Below, one piece after another: positions 18,429 to 29,100 of a stretch of DNA of 64,000 bases. The position numbers and the translations under genes are program-made. Source of the stretch: Lachnospiraceae bacterium. Lineage in GTDB: Bacteria; Bacillota; Clostridia; Lachnospirales; Lachnospiraceae. The stretch's first letter is position 1. The number at the start of each line of letters is the position of its first letter. The notes beneath the pieces were generated by a model, which was given only the letters and a program-made list of their open reading frames with translations, had not been told where the DNA came from and did no database searches. The stretch covers positions 25,969-89,968 of the forward strand of contig JAFSIA010000068.1 in NCBI GenBank assembly GCA_017440045.1, written 5' to 3'.

Positions 18429-21344
18429 ATGGATATAAGCATTCATCAGTGGTTTGAGCTTATAAGTGTTATAGGAATCTTTATAACTCTTGCTATATTT
18501 TATATTGTTGTAAGATACAAGTCTTCAGAAAATCAAAAGTATCTTATGCTTATTTGTTGTGCAACCTTTGGAGTGAATTTTGGTAATTTCTTTGCACTGT
18601 TTTCTGATGAATATCAGGGCTTATTACATGCGTTGCAGCTAAAGACGGTTGGACATATTTTTGTTCTAACTGCATTTATTCTCTTCATGGCAACTTTTAG
18701 CAAGATGGTTATTCCAAAGTACCTGAAGCTGTTTCTGTTATCATTAAATACAGTTAGTATATGCCTTTGTCTTACATGCGGAAGGAATGATTTATTCTTT
18801 AGTGAACTCAAGTATATTGCAGATGCAGAGTACCCATATCTGGTAGCTGAACCGGGTTTGTTTTACCTGTTGTTTAGACTTGTGAATCTGGCATTTGTAG
18901 TTGTATTGACAGTTAAGATTATATATTTGGCTGTTAAGAAAAAGACAAGAGAAGCCAAAAGAAATTATTTGGTTGTTGCAAGCTGTGTTGCAGCAGTTGT
19001 AGGTGACTTTTTAACATTATTTAATATTATGCCGGGCTATGATTTTGTTGCATTTGGTATGGCAGTCAGTTTGATAATTTTTCTGTTTGCTGTATACAAG
19101 GTGGGTATTTTGGATGTTATTCAGGTTGCAAAGGATGATTTGCTGGAAAAAGCTTCGGAGGGTCTCATAGTTGTAAATGTGGACAGGGAGCTTGTATACT
19201 GCAATGAAAAGGCAAGAGAAATATTCCCATACCTGGGGGAAAATGATAATGAATATATAAATCAAAAGCTTCAGGAGTTATTTTCCGAGGACAGCTTTAT
19301 GGTAAATACAGCGGACGGACATTTCGAGGCTAAGGTAAAGGAGCTTACGGAAAACGGATATGTTAAGGGTTATATGGCATGGCTCTTTGACCTGACGTTT
19401 ATAAATAAATATACGCAGGAAGTAGTTGCCCTAAAGGAGTATGCCGAGGCCGCAAATCAGTCAAAAACTATGTTTTTGGCAAATATGTCACATGAGATTA
19501 GAACTCCTATGAATGCCATTGTGGGATTTAATGAACTGATATATCAAAAGTCTAAGGATAGTGAGATTAGGGGATATGCCTCAGATATTAAACTGGCATC
19601 TACAAATCTTTTGACTATCATTAATGATATTCTCGACTTATCCAAGATTGAGTCAGGAAAGATGGAAATCAAGTGCAAGAATTATGTACTTAAAAATCTT
19701 GTGGATGAGAGTGCCATAAATGTTGTATCTATAGCAAACAGCAAAGGCTTAGAGTTTATTCTTGATATGGATAATACTTTGCCATATGAGCTTAATGGTG
19801 ATGTGGACCATATAAGAAATATTCTTATAAATCTTCTTAAGAATGCTGTTAAGTATACAAATGAGGGCTTTGTAAAGTTTATTATAAAGAAAGAGAGCTC
19901 TGATGGAGATCAGGTTACAATTAAGTTCTCTGTTGCAGACAGTGGTATCGGCATTAAGCAGGAAGATATAGGTAAGGTTTTCAACAAATTTGAACGATTT
20001 GATTCAAAAAAGAATACAAGTGTGGAAGGAACTGGTCTTGGCCTCACAATCGTAAAAGGATATGTAGAGCTAATGGGCGGAACCATAGATGTGGAGAGCG
20101 AGTATGGAGTTGGAAGCACCTTTAGCGTTACTCTTACACAAAAGGTGATAAGTCAGGTTAAGACTATGGAAGAATTATCTGACCAGGAGGAAGCGGTAGA
20201 GGTAGTACGAAAGAAGTTTAGAGCGCCTAATGCACGTATATTAGTCGTAGATGATAATAGTACAAACCTGAAGGTGACGGCAAGCCTTCTTAAGTCCTAC
20301 GGAATACGTGTGGAATTGGCAGATAGCGGAAGAAAAGCTATAGAAATGTGTAGAACAAATCCATATGATATTATATTTATGGATCATATGATGCCTGAGA
20401 TGGATGGTGTCGAAGCCATGAAGCGCATAAGAACATTAGTTGATGACGAGGCATATAGGAGTGTCATAATAGCACTTACTGCCAACGCTATAAGTGGCGT
20501 TAAGGAGCAGATGGAGGCAGAGGGATTTGATGGCTATATTTCAAAGCCTATCGACATTGTTCTCTTAGAAAATATGCTTCTTAAGTTCTTGTCAGACGAA
20601 TTAGTTATCGAAGTGACCGATGAAGAAGCAGGGATGGAGTCAGATTATCAGATGGAAGATATGCCTCACAAAGAACATATTTCTCCAGATAAATTGCACA
20701 ATGCCAAAGATGAAGATAATCCTAACCCGGAGACATTTGAGCAATGCTTAGCAGGTATTGATGTAAAACAGGGAATAATTAACTGCGGTGGAGATAAAGA
20801 CTCATACATAGAGGTTTTGCAGATTTATTATGGCAGTGGTGAAGGAAGAATAAATGACTTCGTAAGATTCCTTAATGAAAAAGATTACAAGAGTTATGTA
20901 ATAGCAGTACATGGTTTAAAGTCCAGCTCGGCAAGTATCGGAGCTATGGAATTTTCAGAACGGGCAAAGAGACATGAGTTTGCCGGTAAGGAAGAGCGTT
21001 ATGGCTTTATACATGATGATGTAGATGGCCTTCTTGAGGAATATAAGTCAGTTCTTTCTAAGATAAGAAGAGCGCTTATATTTGAGGGAATCATGGAGGA
21101 AGGCAGTGAGGATAATGAGACACAGACAGATAAAATAGTGTTGCCTGAGGCTGTTGAAGAACAAATTATAGGTAGTTTGCACCAATTAATGGAGAACTAC
21201 AAGCTGGAGCGTATTAAGCAGATATATGACATTACAAGAGCTTGTAATCTTCGCTATGAAAATGAGAAATTACTAGCAGAGGTTTATAATGCCATAGAAG
21301 ACGGAGATACTAAGAAAGCTCTTGAGCTTCTTTCGGCAGAGTAA
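18429..21344 (+). CDS. Hybrid sensor histidine kinase (7TM-HisKA-HATPase-REC-HPt)
   Basis: Membrane kinase of 971 aa. Order: seven hydrophobic helices (about 1-225, like the 7TMR-HisK sensor), a PAS-like linker (about 235-325), HisKA with phosphoacceptor H355 (MSHEIRTPMN), HATPase with N box NLLKNAVKYT, G1 DSGIGI, F box and G2 GTGLGL, a receiver with D652 (FMDHMMPEMDG) and Lys in SKPI, and an HPt domain with H828 (AVHGLKSSSASIGA). It carries a full phosphorelay. Ligand unknown. The pair sits directly behind the pilus operon, so control of pilus function is possible but unproven. Confidence 0.9.
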   Translation: MDISIHQWFELISVIGIFITLAIFYIVVRYKSSENQKYLMLICCATFGVNFGNFFALFSDEYQGLLHALQLKTVGHIFVLTAFILFMATFSKMVIPKYLKLFLLSLNTVSICLCLTCGRNDLFFSELKYIADAEYPYLVAEPGLFYLLFRLVNLAFVVVLTVKIIYLAVKKKTREAKRNYLVVASCVAAVVGDFLTLFNIMPGYDFVAFGMAVSLIIFLFAVYKVGILDVIQVAKDDLLEKASEGLIVVNVDRELVYCNEKAREIFPYLGENDNEYINQKLQELFSEDSFMVNTADGHFEAKVKELTENGYVKGYMAWLFDLTFINKYTQEVVALKEYAEAANQSKTMFLANMSHEIRTPMNAIVGFNELIYQKSKDSEIRGYASDIKLASTNLLTIINDILDLSKIESGKMEIKCKNYVLKNLVDESAINVVSIANSKGLEFILDMDNTLPYELNGDVDHIRNILINLLKNAVKYTNEGFVKFIIKKESSDGDQVTIKFSVADSGIGIKQEDIGKVFNKFERFDSKKNTSVEGTGLGLTIVKGYVELMGGTIDVESEYGVGSTFSVTLTQKVISQVKTMEELSDQEEAVEVVRKKFRAPNARILVVDDNSTNLKVTASLLKSYGIRVELADSGRKAIEMCRTNPYDIIFMDHMMPEMDGVEAMKRIRTLVDDEAYRSVIIALTANAISGVKEQMEAEGFDGYISKPIDIVLLENMLLKFLSDELVIEVTDEEAGMESDYQMEDMPHKEHISPDKLHNAKDEDNPNPETFEQCLAGIDVKQGIINCGGDKDSYIEVLQIYYGSGEGRINDFVRFLNEKDYKSYVIAVHGLKSSSASIGAMEFSERAKRHEFAGKEERYGFIHDDVDGLLEEYKSVLSKIRRALIFEGIMEEGSEDNETQTDKIVLPEAVEEQIIGSLHQLMENYKLERIKQIYDITRACNLRYENEKLLAEVYNAIEDGDTKKALELLSAE

Positions 21345-21348
21345 CAAT

Positions 21349-21385
21349 AAACCAGTTTACTATCTTTCGATTAGTAAACTGGTTT
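21349..21385. terminator. Bidirectional terminator between convergent genes
   Basis: A perfect 14-bp stem (21349-21362 with 21372-21385) with a 9-base loop, T-rich on the plus side (TTTTTCTTTG) and A-rich before it, so it serves both the kinase gene and the minus-strand permease gene that ends at 21393. Confidence 0.85.
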
Positions 21386-21392
21386 TTCTTTG

Positions 21393-22457
21393 TTACAAGA
21401 TAAAAAAATATGTTGGAACAAATATGTTTTGAAGTATTTTCATGGCAGGTATAAGGTTTGCCAGATTAAAGAAAATCGGGCAACAGATTACCGAGCCTAA
21501 AATGAAAACCGGTATAAGTGCAAGAAAAATATTCTCACTAACTATGGTTGATAAGATGTATGTAAAAATTATACATATTAAACCATACACCACTATAACA
21601 TAAAGCTCATGGCCTATGGATTCATAAACACCGGCAACAAAAAGACTTAAGAATCCTACAAACGTAGCTATGAAAGTTGGGGTGAATATGGATAATAGCT
21701 TTAAAAGAGGTCTTCTATATATAGGGATGTTTGAGTAAGTAAAGCTCTGCTTATCTCTATACCAGGTTACACCGCCTGTGAGAGCGGTAATAAAAATAAA
21801 TATTGCAACAATTCCTTTTACAGGAGTTACGAGATAACTAAAAATATTTATAGTTTGGTCACTTCCTGTATAGTCATCATACAGTGCGTCATAATCAAAA
21901 GAAAATGTGCTGCCGTTGGAAGCAAATTTTTTATACTCTTCAAAGAGCTTTTCAAAATCTTCCTCAGGAACATTTGAAAAAATTTCCAGTGATTTGCTGT
22001 CATCTATAAGAAGCTCGCCTGCGGTATTTTCCATAATAGAAGCGATAATGATTAGATTTGATAGTATGGAAATGCTATTTTCCGGTGGGGAGATGAGCTC
22101 GATGGTATTTCGGCTGTCCTCATTTTCAAGCCTAGTGTAAAAATCTGACGAGAAAGCATATCCACAGGAAACCTTACCGGCGCGGACTGCTAATTCTAAA
22201 TTTTCTCTTGTATCATAGAATACGAATTCTAAAATACCTTCATGATTTTGTAATGTATCCTTAAGACCTGATATCTTTTCATAATCATCTGAATATTCAT
22301 CAATGTAAAAGCCTACAGAAATACTGGCTGTTATGTCTGTAGACATAAGTCTTAAGGCCGTAGCTATAAGAATCATAAGAGCTAGTATGATTATCATTGA
22401 AGGCCTCTTTAAATGTCTCTTAAAAAAGAGCTTACACCAATAAAAAGTTTTTTTCAT
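21393..22457 (-). CDS. ABC-2 type transporter permease (second permease)
   Basis: A 354-aa permease: one N-terminal helix (about residues 21-38), an extracytoplasmic domain of about 160 residues, then five hydrophobic helices to the C-terminus, as in the ABC2_membrane_3/YhaP class. Its start overlaps the stop of the upstream permease gene (TAATG), so the two are translationally coupled and probably form a heterodimer. It is last of the minus-strand ABC operon. Substrate unknown. Confidence 0.8.
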   Translation of the reverse strand: MKKTFYWCKLFFKRHLKRPSMIIILALMILIATALRLMSTDITASISVGFYIDEYSDDYEKISGLKDTLQNHEGILEFVFYDTRENLELAVRAGKVSCGYAFSSDFYTRLENEDSRNTIELISPPENSISILSNLIIIASIMENTAGELLIDDSKSLEIFSNVPEEDFEKLFEEYKKFASNGSTFSFDYDALYDDYTGSDQTINIFSYLVTPVKGIVAIFIFITALTGGVTWYRDKQSFTYSNIPIYRRPLLKLLSIFTPTFIATFVGFLSLFVAGVYESIGHELYVIVVYGLICIIFTYILSTIVSENIFLALIPVFILGSVICCPIFFNLANLIPAMKILQNIFVPTYFFIL

Positions 22458-23692
22458 TATCTAAGCTCCTTTCTTCTCTTGAGGTAACTAAACAATATGC
22501 CAGCGAAAAATAAGCCAATTGCCCATAGGAAACATATGAAAAAGCTTGTAGCCTTCATATCTCCGGCTAAGGCATTGCTGGCAAAGTCTATCATATAGTG
22601 AGTAGGTAACAGTATGCTGACTGATTGTAATATATCAGGAAGCATTATTGTCGGAATAAAACATCCGGATACAAAACACATAATAAGCGTACCGAAGAAG
22701 GTAAGCATTATACGTGATAAATTGTGTTCTGTAGCAGATGATATGGCAAATATAAATGCTGAACCTACAAGTAAGAGCATAGGAATAGTCAATATTAAAC
22801 CGACAATTCCTTCAATTGAAAGTGTTAACCCGAAAATGGACATAATAAATACGGCAGGGACAGCCACTATTAATATGGCGCAAAAGCCTGACAAAAGTAT
22901 AGATATATACAATGAAAGTCCCTGTAAAAAGCATCCGGTTCCGCTGAGGGAAAGTCTCTTTGACGCTTCGGGAGGAGTGACTCTAAGGAATGAATAAAAG
23001 TTTATACCAAAGAGCATAGCAAAGAGAACTAATCCGCCACATATATAATATGTCATAAGAGGAATGTTTCCTGTGGCACTGACAGTCTCTTCATCAAACA
23101 TTTGATTGCCGGTGGCAACAATGTTTATGTATTTCATGTTCATACGTGCAAGAGCCTCATCTTTTTCGCTGTTCGCAGAGTGATTTTCGTAAAAATCATA
23201 TATGCTGTAAATACCTGCCTGAGCAGATGAAAGCATTGTTGATAAAGAATCGGTAATCTCCTTTAACAGGATGGCTTCAAAGCCGGAATTCTCCGGAAAC
23301 ACCACGGTCATAGGAGTGTTTTTTCCATGTATAATATTATATACGGTGTCCTCGGGAATAACTACGGCGGCTAAAACTTTGCCGTCCTTTAGCATCTCCA
23401 TAGCCTCTTGTCTGGAAACAAAATTAAAGTCTATATTTTCGCTTACATCAGACATACCAAGGACAGCATTTGTTATGGTATCTGCTATTTCAGATGTATC
23501 TTCCATAACTACACCTATGGAAAATGTCTCCTTGGAAGCTTCGCCTGATAAACCTCCATACAGGAAATTACTGCCACAAAAAGCAACTGCACTTACAAGA
23601 AATATAAGTGCAGTTGCTCCAAAAATCAACTGAGGTAGAGAGTGAAATGCTCTCTTTATATTAAGTTTTAAGAGAGTTTTAAAACGAATCAT
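22457..23692 (-). CDS. ABC-2 type transporter permease (first permease)
   Basis: A 411-aa permease of the same topology: helix near residues 20-40, a long outside domain (about 45-215) and a block of five or six helices. The RBS AAGGAG sits 7 bases before ATG. Paralogous to the following permease in architecture; with the ATPase at 25274-25972 it forms a four-gene exporter operon. Large external domains in ABC-2 permeases are common in exporters of peptides, lipids or antimicrobials; nothing here identifies the substrate. Confidence 0.8.
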   Translation of the reverse strand: MIRFKTLLKLNIKRAFHSLPQLIFGATALIFLVSAVAFCGSNFLYGGLSGEASKETFSIGVVMEDTSEIADTITNAVLGMSDVSENIDFNFVSRQEAMEMLKDGKVLAAVVIPEDTVYNIIHGKNTPMTVVFPENSGFEAILLKEITDSLSTMLSSAQAGIYSIYDFYENHSANSEKDEALARMNMKYINIVATGNQMFDEETVSATGNIPLMTYYICGGLVLFAMLFGINFYSFLRVTPPEASKRLSLSGTGCFLQGLSLYISILLSGFCAILIVAVPAVFIMSIFGLTLSIEGIVGLILTIPMLLLVGSAFIFAISSATEHNLSRIMLTFFGTLIMCFVSGCFIPTIMLPDILQSVSILLPTHYMIDFASNALAGDMKATSFFICFLWAIGLFFAGILFSYLKRRKELR

Positions 23693-23733
23693 TTAAATCT
23701 CCTTAATGACTTAAATATTTAAGTGACAGCTTA

Positions 23734-25281
23734 TTACTGGAATAAATCCTCAATATCACTTAAGTTGCCGTTAATTTCTTTAAGTAAGGATGTGAAATCT
23801 GAAAGGTCCATATCCCATACATTATATACCGGACTGCCTGATGGCTTAGATACAGCATCAATTGGGTTAAATCCAACTGAGAATGTTACATCAAAGAGAG
23901 TTTCACCTTGCTGAACATAGTTAAGTGTATCCATTTTGAAATTGAAGTAATCGCCATCTTCTACATATGAACCGTTTGCATTAAGCTTTGCAACAAGATT
24001 TTCATTTTTGTTAAACGAAAGATTCATATCAAAGTCGCCGTTGTCTTCGGACTTCATATCATAATTAACGATGTAGGAATCGTAATAATCAGCAATCTCA
24101 ATAGTTGTATTATTATAATCACCTACATTTGAACCACCAGTCATATCGGATTTAATAGAAAAATATCCTTCACATGCATCTGCATTTTTTCTGTCATATG
24201 TCAAGGAACCATTTTCTGTAAAACCGATAAAGAGGTCGAATGCAGCTGGCTCAACTGTATCTGTAAGGTAGATTGAAAAATCAATAGTCTTTCCTAAGTA
24301 ATTTTCTAACTGAGTAATGATTTGTCCCCAGTATGACTCAATATAAGATGAAGCCATAGAGAAAATCTGTCCCATACTAGAGCCGTAAGCCATGCTCATA
24401 ACAGAATCAAAACCTTCTAAATCTTCATCCATATCCACCATCATACCTGAAGCATAGTCAATGACATCACCAATCATTGACTGGAAGTCCTCATTGTTGA
24501 GAATGTATATAATTGAATCTAAGATGATGTATGATAAGTCAGCTACTGCAAGGTGAGCTCTGTATGCCTGATATTCTTTGCCATCATTTAATGTCATCTT
24601 GCCATTATTTGTAACGCTCATAGCATCTGTGGCTTCAAAGTATGAAGTCGATATAACATCCATAAGGTCATCGAGAAAATCAGCGTAATCGAATTCAATC
24701 TCTGGAAGATATGAGCCCATCATCTCGCTTGCAACTGAAAACATAGCTAAATACTGGTCAATGTCAAAACCACCTAATAATGTTTCTCCAATATATGAGT
24801 TTGAAAGGTCTTGTGACAGGTTGTCAAATGTGGCAGTAACGATACCTTCAAAGAGAACTGGTATTTTAGCAATAAGCTCATCCTCATCTAAGTAAACAGT
24901 TCCGTTAGCAACTGTCGCTGAGCCTACAGTGAGGCCTGCCATAAGTGAGAACATCTGGTTCTTGGCATCCATCTCCATATCAAGGCTTCCGCCAAGACCT
25001 TCGATTTCATCAAAATCTGCCATTTCATTTATTTGGAAATCCAGATTGAAGGCTGATGGATTTTCTTTTATGACATCAACGATAGCGCTGATAGTATCAA
25101 TTGTTTCTGATGCGCCTGATAAATAGTTTGTCACGCCGTAAGCGACAGCATCATTGTCGCTGAGCATATGAAGTGACTGAGTGTCTCTAGGTCCTGAGAG
25201 AACCAATGTGAGAGCTGTTGTGGCAGCCACTACTACACTTGTAGCGCCGCAGATAATAGCAAAAAGTTTACCTTTAAACAT
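23734..25281 (-). CDS. Secreted or membrane-anchored protein of unknown function in the ABC operon
   Basis: A 515-aa protein with one N-terminal hydrophobic segment (AIICGATSVVVAATTALTLVL, about residues 8-28) and no lipobox Cys, so a signal peptide or anchor. The rest is acidic, Asp/Ser/Tyr-rich and has alternating beta-type patterns; no catalytic motif was recognised. It overlaps the ATPase gene by 8 bases and precedes the permeases by 41 bases, so it likely works with the exporter, for example as an extracytoplasmic partner. Function not assigned. Confidence 0.7.
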   Translation of the reverse strand: MFKGKLFAIICGATSVVVAATTALTLVLSGPRDTQSLHMLSDNDAVAYGVTNYLSGASETIDTISAIVDVIKENPSAFNLDFQINEMADFDEIEGLGGSLDMEMDAKNQMFSLMAGLTVGSATVANGTVYLDEDELIAKIPVLFEGIVTATFDNLSQDLSNSYIGETLLGGFDIDQYLAMFSVASEMMGSYLPEIEFDYADFLDDLMDVISTSYFEATDAMSVTNNGKMTLNDGKEYQAYRAHLAVADLSYIILDSIIYILNNEDFQSMIGDVIDYASGMMVDMDEDLEGFDSVMSMAYGSSMGQIFSMASSYIESYWGQIITQLENYLGKTIDFSIYLTDTVEPAAFDLFIGFTENGSLTYDRKNADACEGYFSIKSDMTGGSNVGDYNNTTIEIADYYDSYIVNYDMKSEDNGDFDMNLSFNKNENLVAKLNANGSYVEDGDYFNFKMDTLNYVQQGETLFDVTFSVGFNPIDAVSKPSGSPVYNVWDMDLSDFTSLLKEINGNLSDIEDLFQ

Positions 25282-25972
25282 TTTTTACCTCCTTATTTAT
25301 ATCCATTGCAGTTAATAGTTCATCGCCTCTAAGTTCCTTTGAAACCTGGGCAAGAGTGCCGTCACGCATAACGTAAAGCTTATCGCATATGGAAAGCTCC
25401 TCCTCGTCATGGGTAGCTATAATCACTGTACCGCCTGCAGTAGCGTAGCTTTTTAGATAGTCTCTAATAGCCAGCTTTGTAGGTAAATCCAGAGCAGCAC
25501 TGGGCTCATCTAAGATGATGATAGGTGGATTGTTAGCTACGGACATAGCTATGCTCAAGCGCTTTTTCATACCGCCGGAAAGTGTTTTAACCTTCTGCTT
25601 TAGTATAGGAGTAAGACCTAACATAGCGATGACACCCCTGTTAGCCGCGTCTTCAAAAGTGGTTTTTGAGTCGCAGTACCATAACATTAAATTGTCTTTT
25701 ACAGTTAAATCCGGAAAAACGGGATTCTCTTGTGGAACATAACCAATATACTCAGAAGTATACTTAGGATTTTTTAAAATATTCCTGTCATTAATCTGGA
25801 CATCACCATCATCGGGTTTTCTTATGCCTGCAATAATGGACAAAAGTGTTGATTTTCCTGAGCCATTGATACCAACTATGCCAATACATTCCCCTGGATT
25901 TCCGTCAAAGGAACACCCTTTTAAAACCTGTTTTTTTCCGAAAGATTTCTGAATATTTTTAATCTTCATCAT
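25274..25972 (-). CDS. ABC transporter ATP-binding protein
   Basis: A 232-aa nucleotide-binding subunit. Walker A is GINGSGKST (about residues 36-44), the Q loop YVPQEN, signature LSGGMKKR (about 132), Walker B ILDEPSAALD and the switch His in ATHDEEEL. Start taken at ATGATG (25972 or 25969), where homology with the family begins; an upstream extension to 26068 would read through a promoter. No good RBS precedes the ATG, consistent with a leaderless message. It heads the exporter operon. Confidence 0.88.
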   Translation of the reverse strand: MMKIKNIQKSFGKKQVLKGCSFDGNPGECIGIVGINGSGKSTLLSIIAGIRKPDDGDVQINDRNILKNPKYTSEYIGYVPQENPVFPDLTVKDNLMLWYCDSKTTFEDAANRGVIAMLGLTPILKQKVKTLSGGMKKRLSIAMSVANNPPIIILDEPSAALDLPTKLAIRDYLKSYATAGGTVIIATHDEEELSICDKLYVMRDGTLAQVSKELRGDELLTAMDINKEVKNV

Positions 25973-25979
25973 AGTTTTT

Positions 25980-26007
25980 ATTTTATCATATATAATGTTT
26001 TTGTCAA
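25980..26007 (-). promoter_or_regulatory. Consensus promoter giving a likely leaderless ABC operon transcript
   Basis: On the minus strand TTGACA (26007-26002), a 16-base spacer and TAAAAT (25985-25980) lie just upstream of ATGATG at 25972. The expected transcription start is within one or two bases of the start codon, and no Shine-Dalgarno sequence is seen. Confidence 0.65.
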
Positions 26008-26056
26008 TTATACCCCAAAAATTGGGGAAAAATGTGGATAAAATACCACGAAAGGC

Positions 26057-26085
26057 TTGAAATGGCAATGTTTATGTGATATATT
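26057..26085 (+). promoter_or_regulatory. Promoter of the InlB-repeat surface protein gene
   Basis: TTGAAA, a 17-base spacer and TATATT. The start would leave a leader of about 70 bases before the RBS AAGGAGGG and the ATG at 26163. It is divergent from the ABC operon promoter about 50 bases to the left. Confidence 0.65.
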
Positions 26086-26162
26086 AGACTAAATAACTAG
26101 GCAAGGATGCGACAGTTTTATAAACGTGAACAAACGGACAAAGGTTTCCAAGGAGGGTGCCA

Positions 26163-29100
26163 ATGGATAAAATTATGAAGATATATCGAAAAATCAGAAA
26201 GGATAGTAAGCTTCTTTCTGCCACAGTGGCAGTACTTAGCGCTTTATTGGTGGGCGTCGTGGTACTGTTTTTCTGCTTGCCAGAAATACAAGCGGCAACA
26301 ACGAACAATGTTACATGGACGCCGACTGGTACTAGGATGTATGAGTTAAGTGCATTGCAGGATGGTGATGCATCAAACATAACAGCCACAAGCATTGCGG
26401 TGGAAGCAGGTCAGACATATACTATTGATGGTACTGGCGTAGAGCGAAATAATGTAAACATTACTTTTAATTATACAAGCAACTCAGGAACAGATGCTCA
26501 GCCGGCAGAGGTTACTATTCACATTGTTAATGTTGATATTAAACAGTCATTGGATGTAAGTGCATTTAGATTTTCTACAAACGGATACCCTGTCGAGTAT
26601 AAACTTGTTGTACAGGGAGAGTGTTCTATTGAGAGCACATGTCAGGGAGCGTTATATCCACTGATTGCTGTAGAGGATACATCATATAGTGTATATAAGC
26701 TTCATGCAAATGCAGGTTCTGGAAATAATGTAGAGGATTTTGTTTCATTAGATACTTTGTCTAAGAGTGTCAGCTTAAAGGTTGCAGGTCAGACTCCAGT
26801 TTCTAAGCTTACTCTTACTAATGCCAGTGGAAGCTACGGTGCGCTTATTGGTTCAGGCGAGAAGAATACATTTGCAGCTGAGTCTGTGACAGAGATTCAG
26901 GCACTTATAAAAAACCTTAATGATCAGTTTATATTGCAGGCCAGTGAGCAGATTGATGTAACAAATACTTCAATAGCGGCAGCATTAAAGGCGGCACCAT
27001 ACAAGTTTGTTACTGCGCCAGGCTATGATTACACATTCTTCCCACAGTATACATACAACTCGACAAATGGTGCATCAGCAGGAAAGATAACTGTTGGTAA
27101 TTTGGATGGTTCAGGTGGACTTATACTTAACCTTACAAACAACGGATATGGTGCAGCTATCGGCGGTGGTGGTTGCAGTACTGCATCAGGTAAGGGCGCA
27201 ACTGCGAAGAAGGTAACTGTTAATGCAGGTACTATTACATTTAACTCGCCAACTAGCTATTTAGGTTCACCGGTGTTTGGTTCAGGTGTTGCCAAGGGAG
27301 CAGCATCTCCGGAGTCTACTAGTGGTACATTTGGTGGAATTGAGATTAATGGCGGTTCTGTTTACTTAGGAAATTATGCAAATAAATTTGGTAACACATT
27401 GCCTGTAAATAAAAATGGTGACAGACTTTACGAGATTAAGGCAAATACATACGATGGAACTTATTCTATTGCGGATATTGATAACTTTACTGTAAACGAT
27501 CCATTCCCTATCGAATACGAGTACGATCCAAGTCTTCAGTTTGACTTTGATTTGGAGGGAATGACAAGCAGTCTTGTTGCACAGCCTTTGGGAATGACTA
27601 AAAATATTCTTGATTTAGATATTATACTTAGTCCAACATTAAGCTATATGTATGATGGTTCCGGCCACAATGACAGATATACACTTCACTTCTGGTTGCC
27701 GGCAGTTCAGACAACAGCTCTCGTAATTACAGATGAGTTTGGACCGGGATACACAGATTTTACTCTTTACACATCAGGTAGGGTGGAAGTTGATCCAATT
27801 AATCCAGATGAGACATCTGCGGACAGCAGAAGATATGTTCTTGTAAGAGACCAGACCTACTACCTTGTGGCTGAAAATATTCCATCAGGACTTAAGGTGA
27901 AGAATGTGGCACTTACAGCTGATGGCAGAGTGACAAGTGCATATTATGACACAGCGCTTGGCTATAGAATTGATGCATCTACATCAAGCATTACAGCTGA
28001 GGTGACATACAGTGGTAGCATTGATATCAATTTTGATTTAGGCTTCGATGCCAATGATACAAACAACCATAACATACAGGCTCCAGTGGCCAGCTATGAG
28101 TATGGAACTGAGACATATACACTTCCAAATCTTGGAACCGTTATGAAGGATACAGCAGCCGGTCAGGTGACAGACCTTGTATTCAGAGGTTGGATTTATA
28201 CAGACAGCGCAGGTAACGAGCTTGGATATATAACACATATTACTAAGACCCAGCAGCTTGATGGTAATATGAAGACCTTCAATGAAGTTGTTCAGTCTGA
28301 TGGTGAGATTTATCTTAAGGCGTTATGGTCAGTACAGGTTGAGTATTTCCCTGGTGATGACGCTGATGTAACAGGAAATCTTGACAAGATAGTAGTTGAT
28401 TATGCATATGGTACAGGTGCTGTATTGAATGTAAATATTACAGCTATTGAGCCACAGAAGGATACATTCGCATTTATGGGATGGTCATTGGATGATGGCA
28501 CAGACCTTTACTTAAATGGAAGTACTGTTGCAGTATCTACATATACAAGCCATGGCTTATATGCTAATTATGAGAGAACAGGTTTTAGTGTATATATTGA
28601 TTCATCAGCTCTTAGTGAGGATTACGCAGAGCTTAGCTGTGTAGGATCTTCTGGAACAGATATTTTAAGAAGAAGATCAGACGGCAGCTTGGCAACAGTT
28701 GTTATAGATGGTAAGACATACTATTACACAAGTGTTGTTAGAAAGGGTAGCCAGGTAAGAGTTGTTATCAGCACAAAGCATGGTTACAAGATGGAGAATA
28801 CTTCAGTTGTTATAACAGGTAGTCAGTCAAGCAGAGTTTCTACAGACTCTATTACAGGTGAGTGTTTAGCTGATGTGACAGTTGAAGATGAAGATATCTT
28901 TGTGACAACAGATGCAACATTTAGTCCAATTGAATACGAGATTATATTTAAAGATGGCAAGGAGCCAAACGAGCTTCTTTGGAGTGGATACACATTCTCA
29001 TTCAATATAGAGGATATCGCTGATGGAAAGACAATCGGTGACATCATTAGAGAAGGACTTAATGTTACACAGGCAGAGATGTCAGATGCAGCTATTTCCG

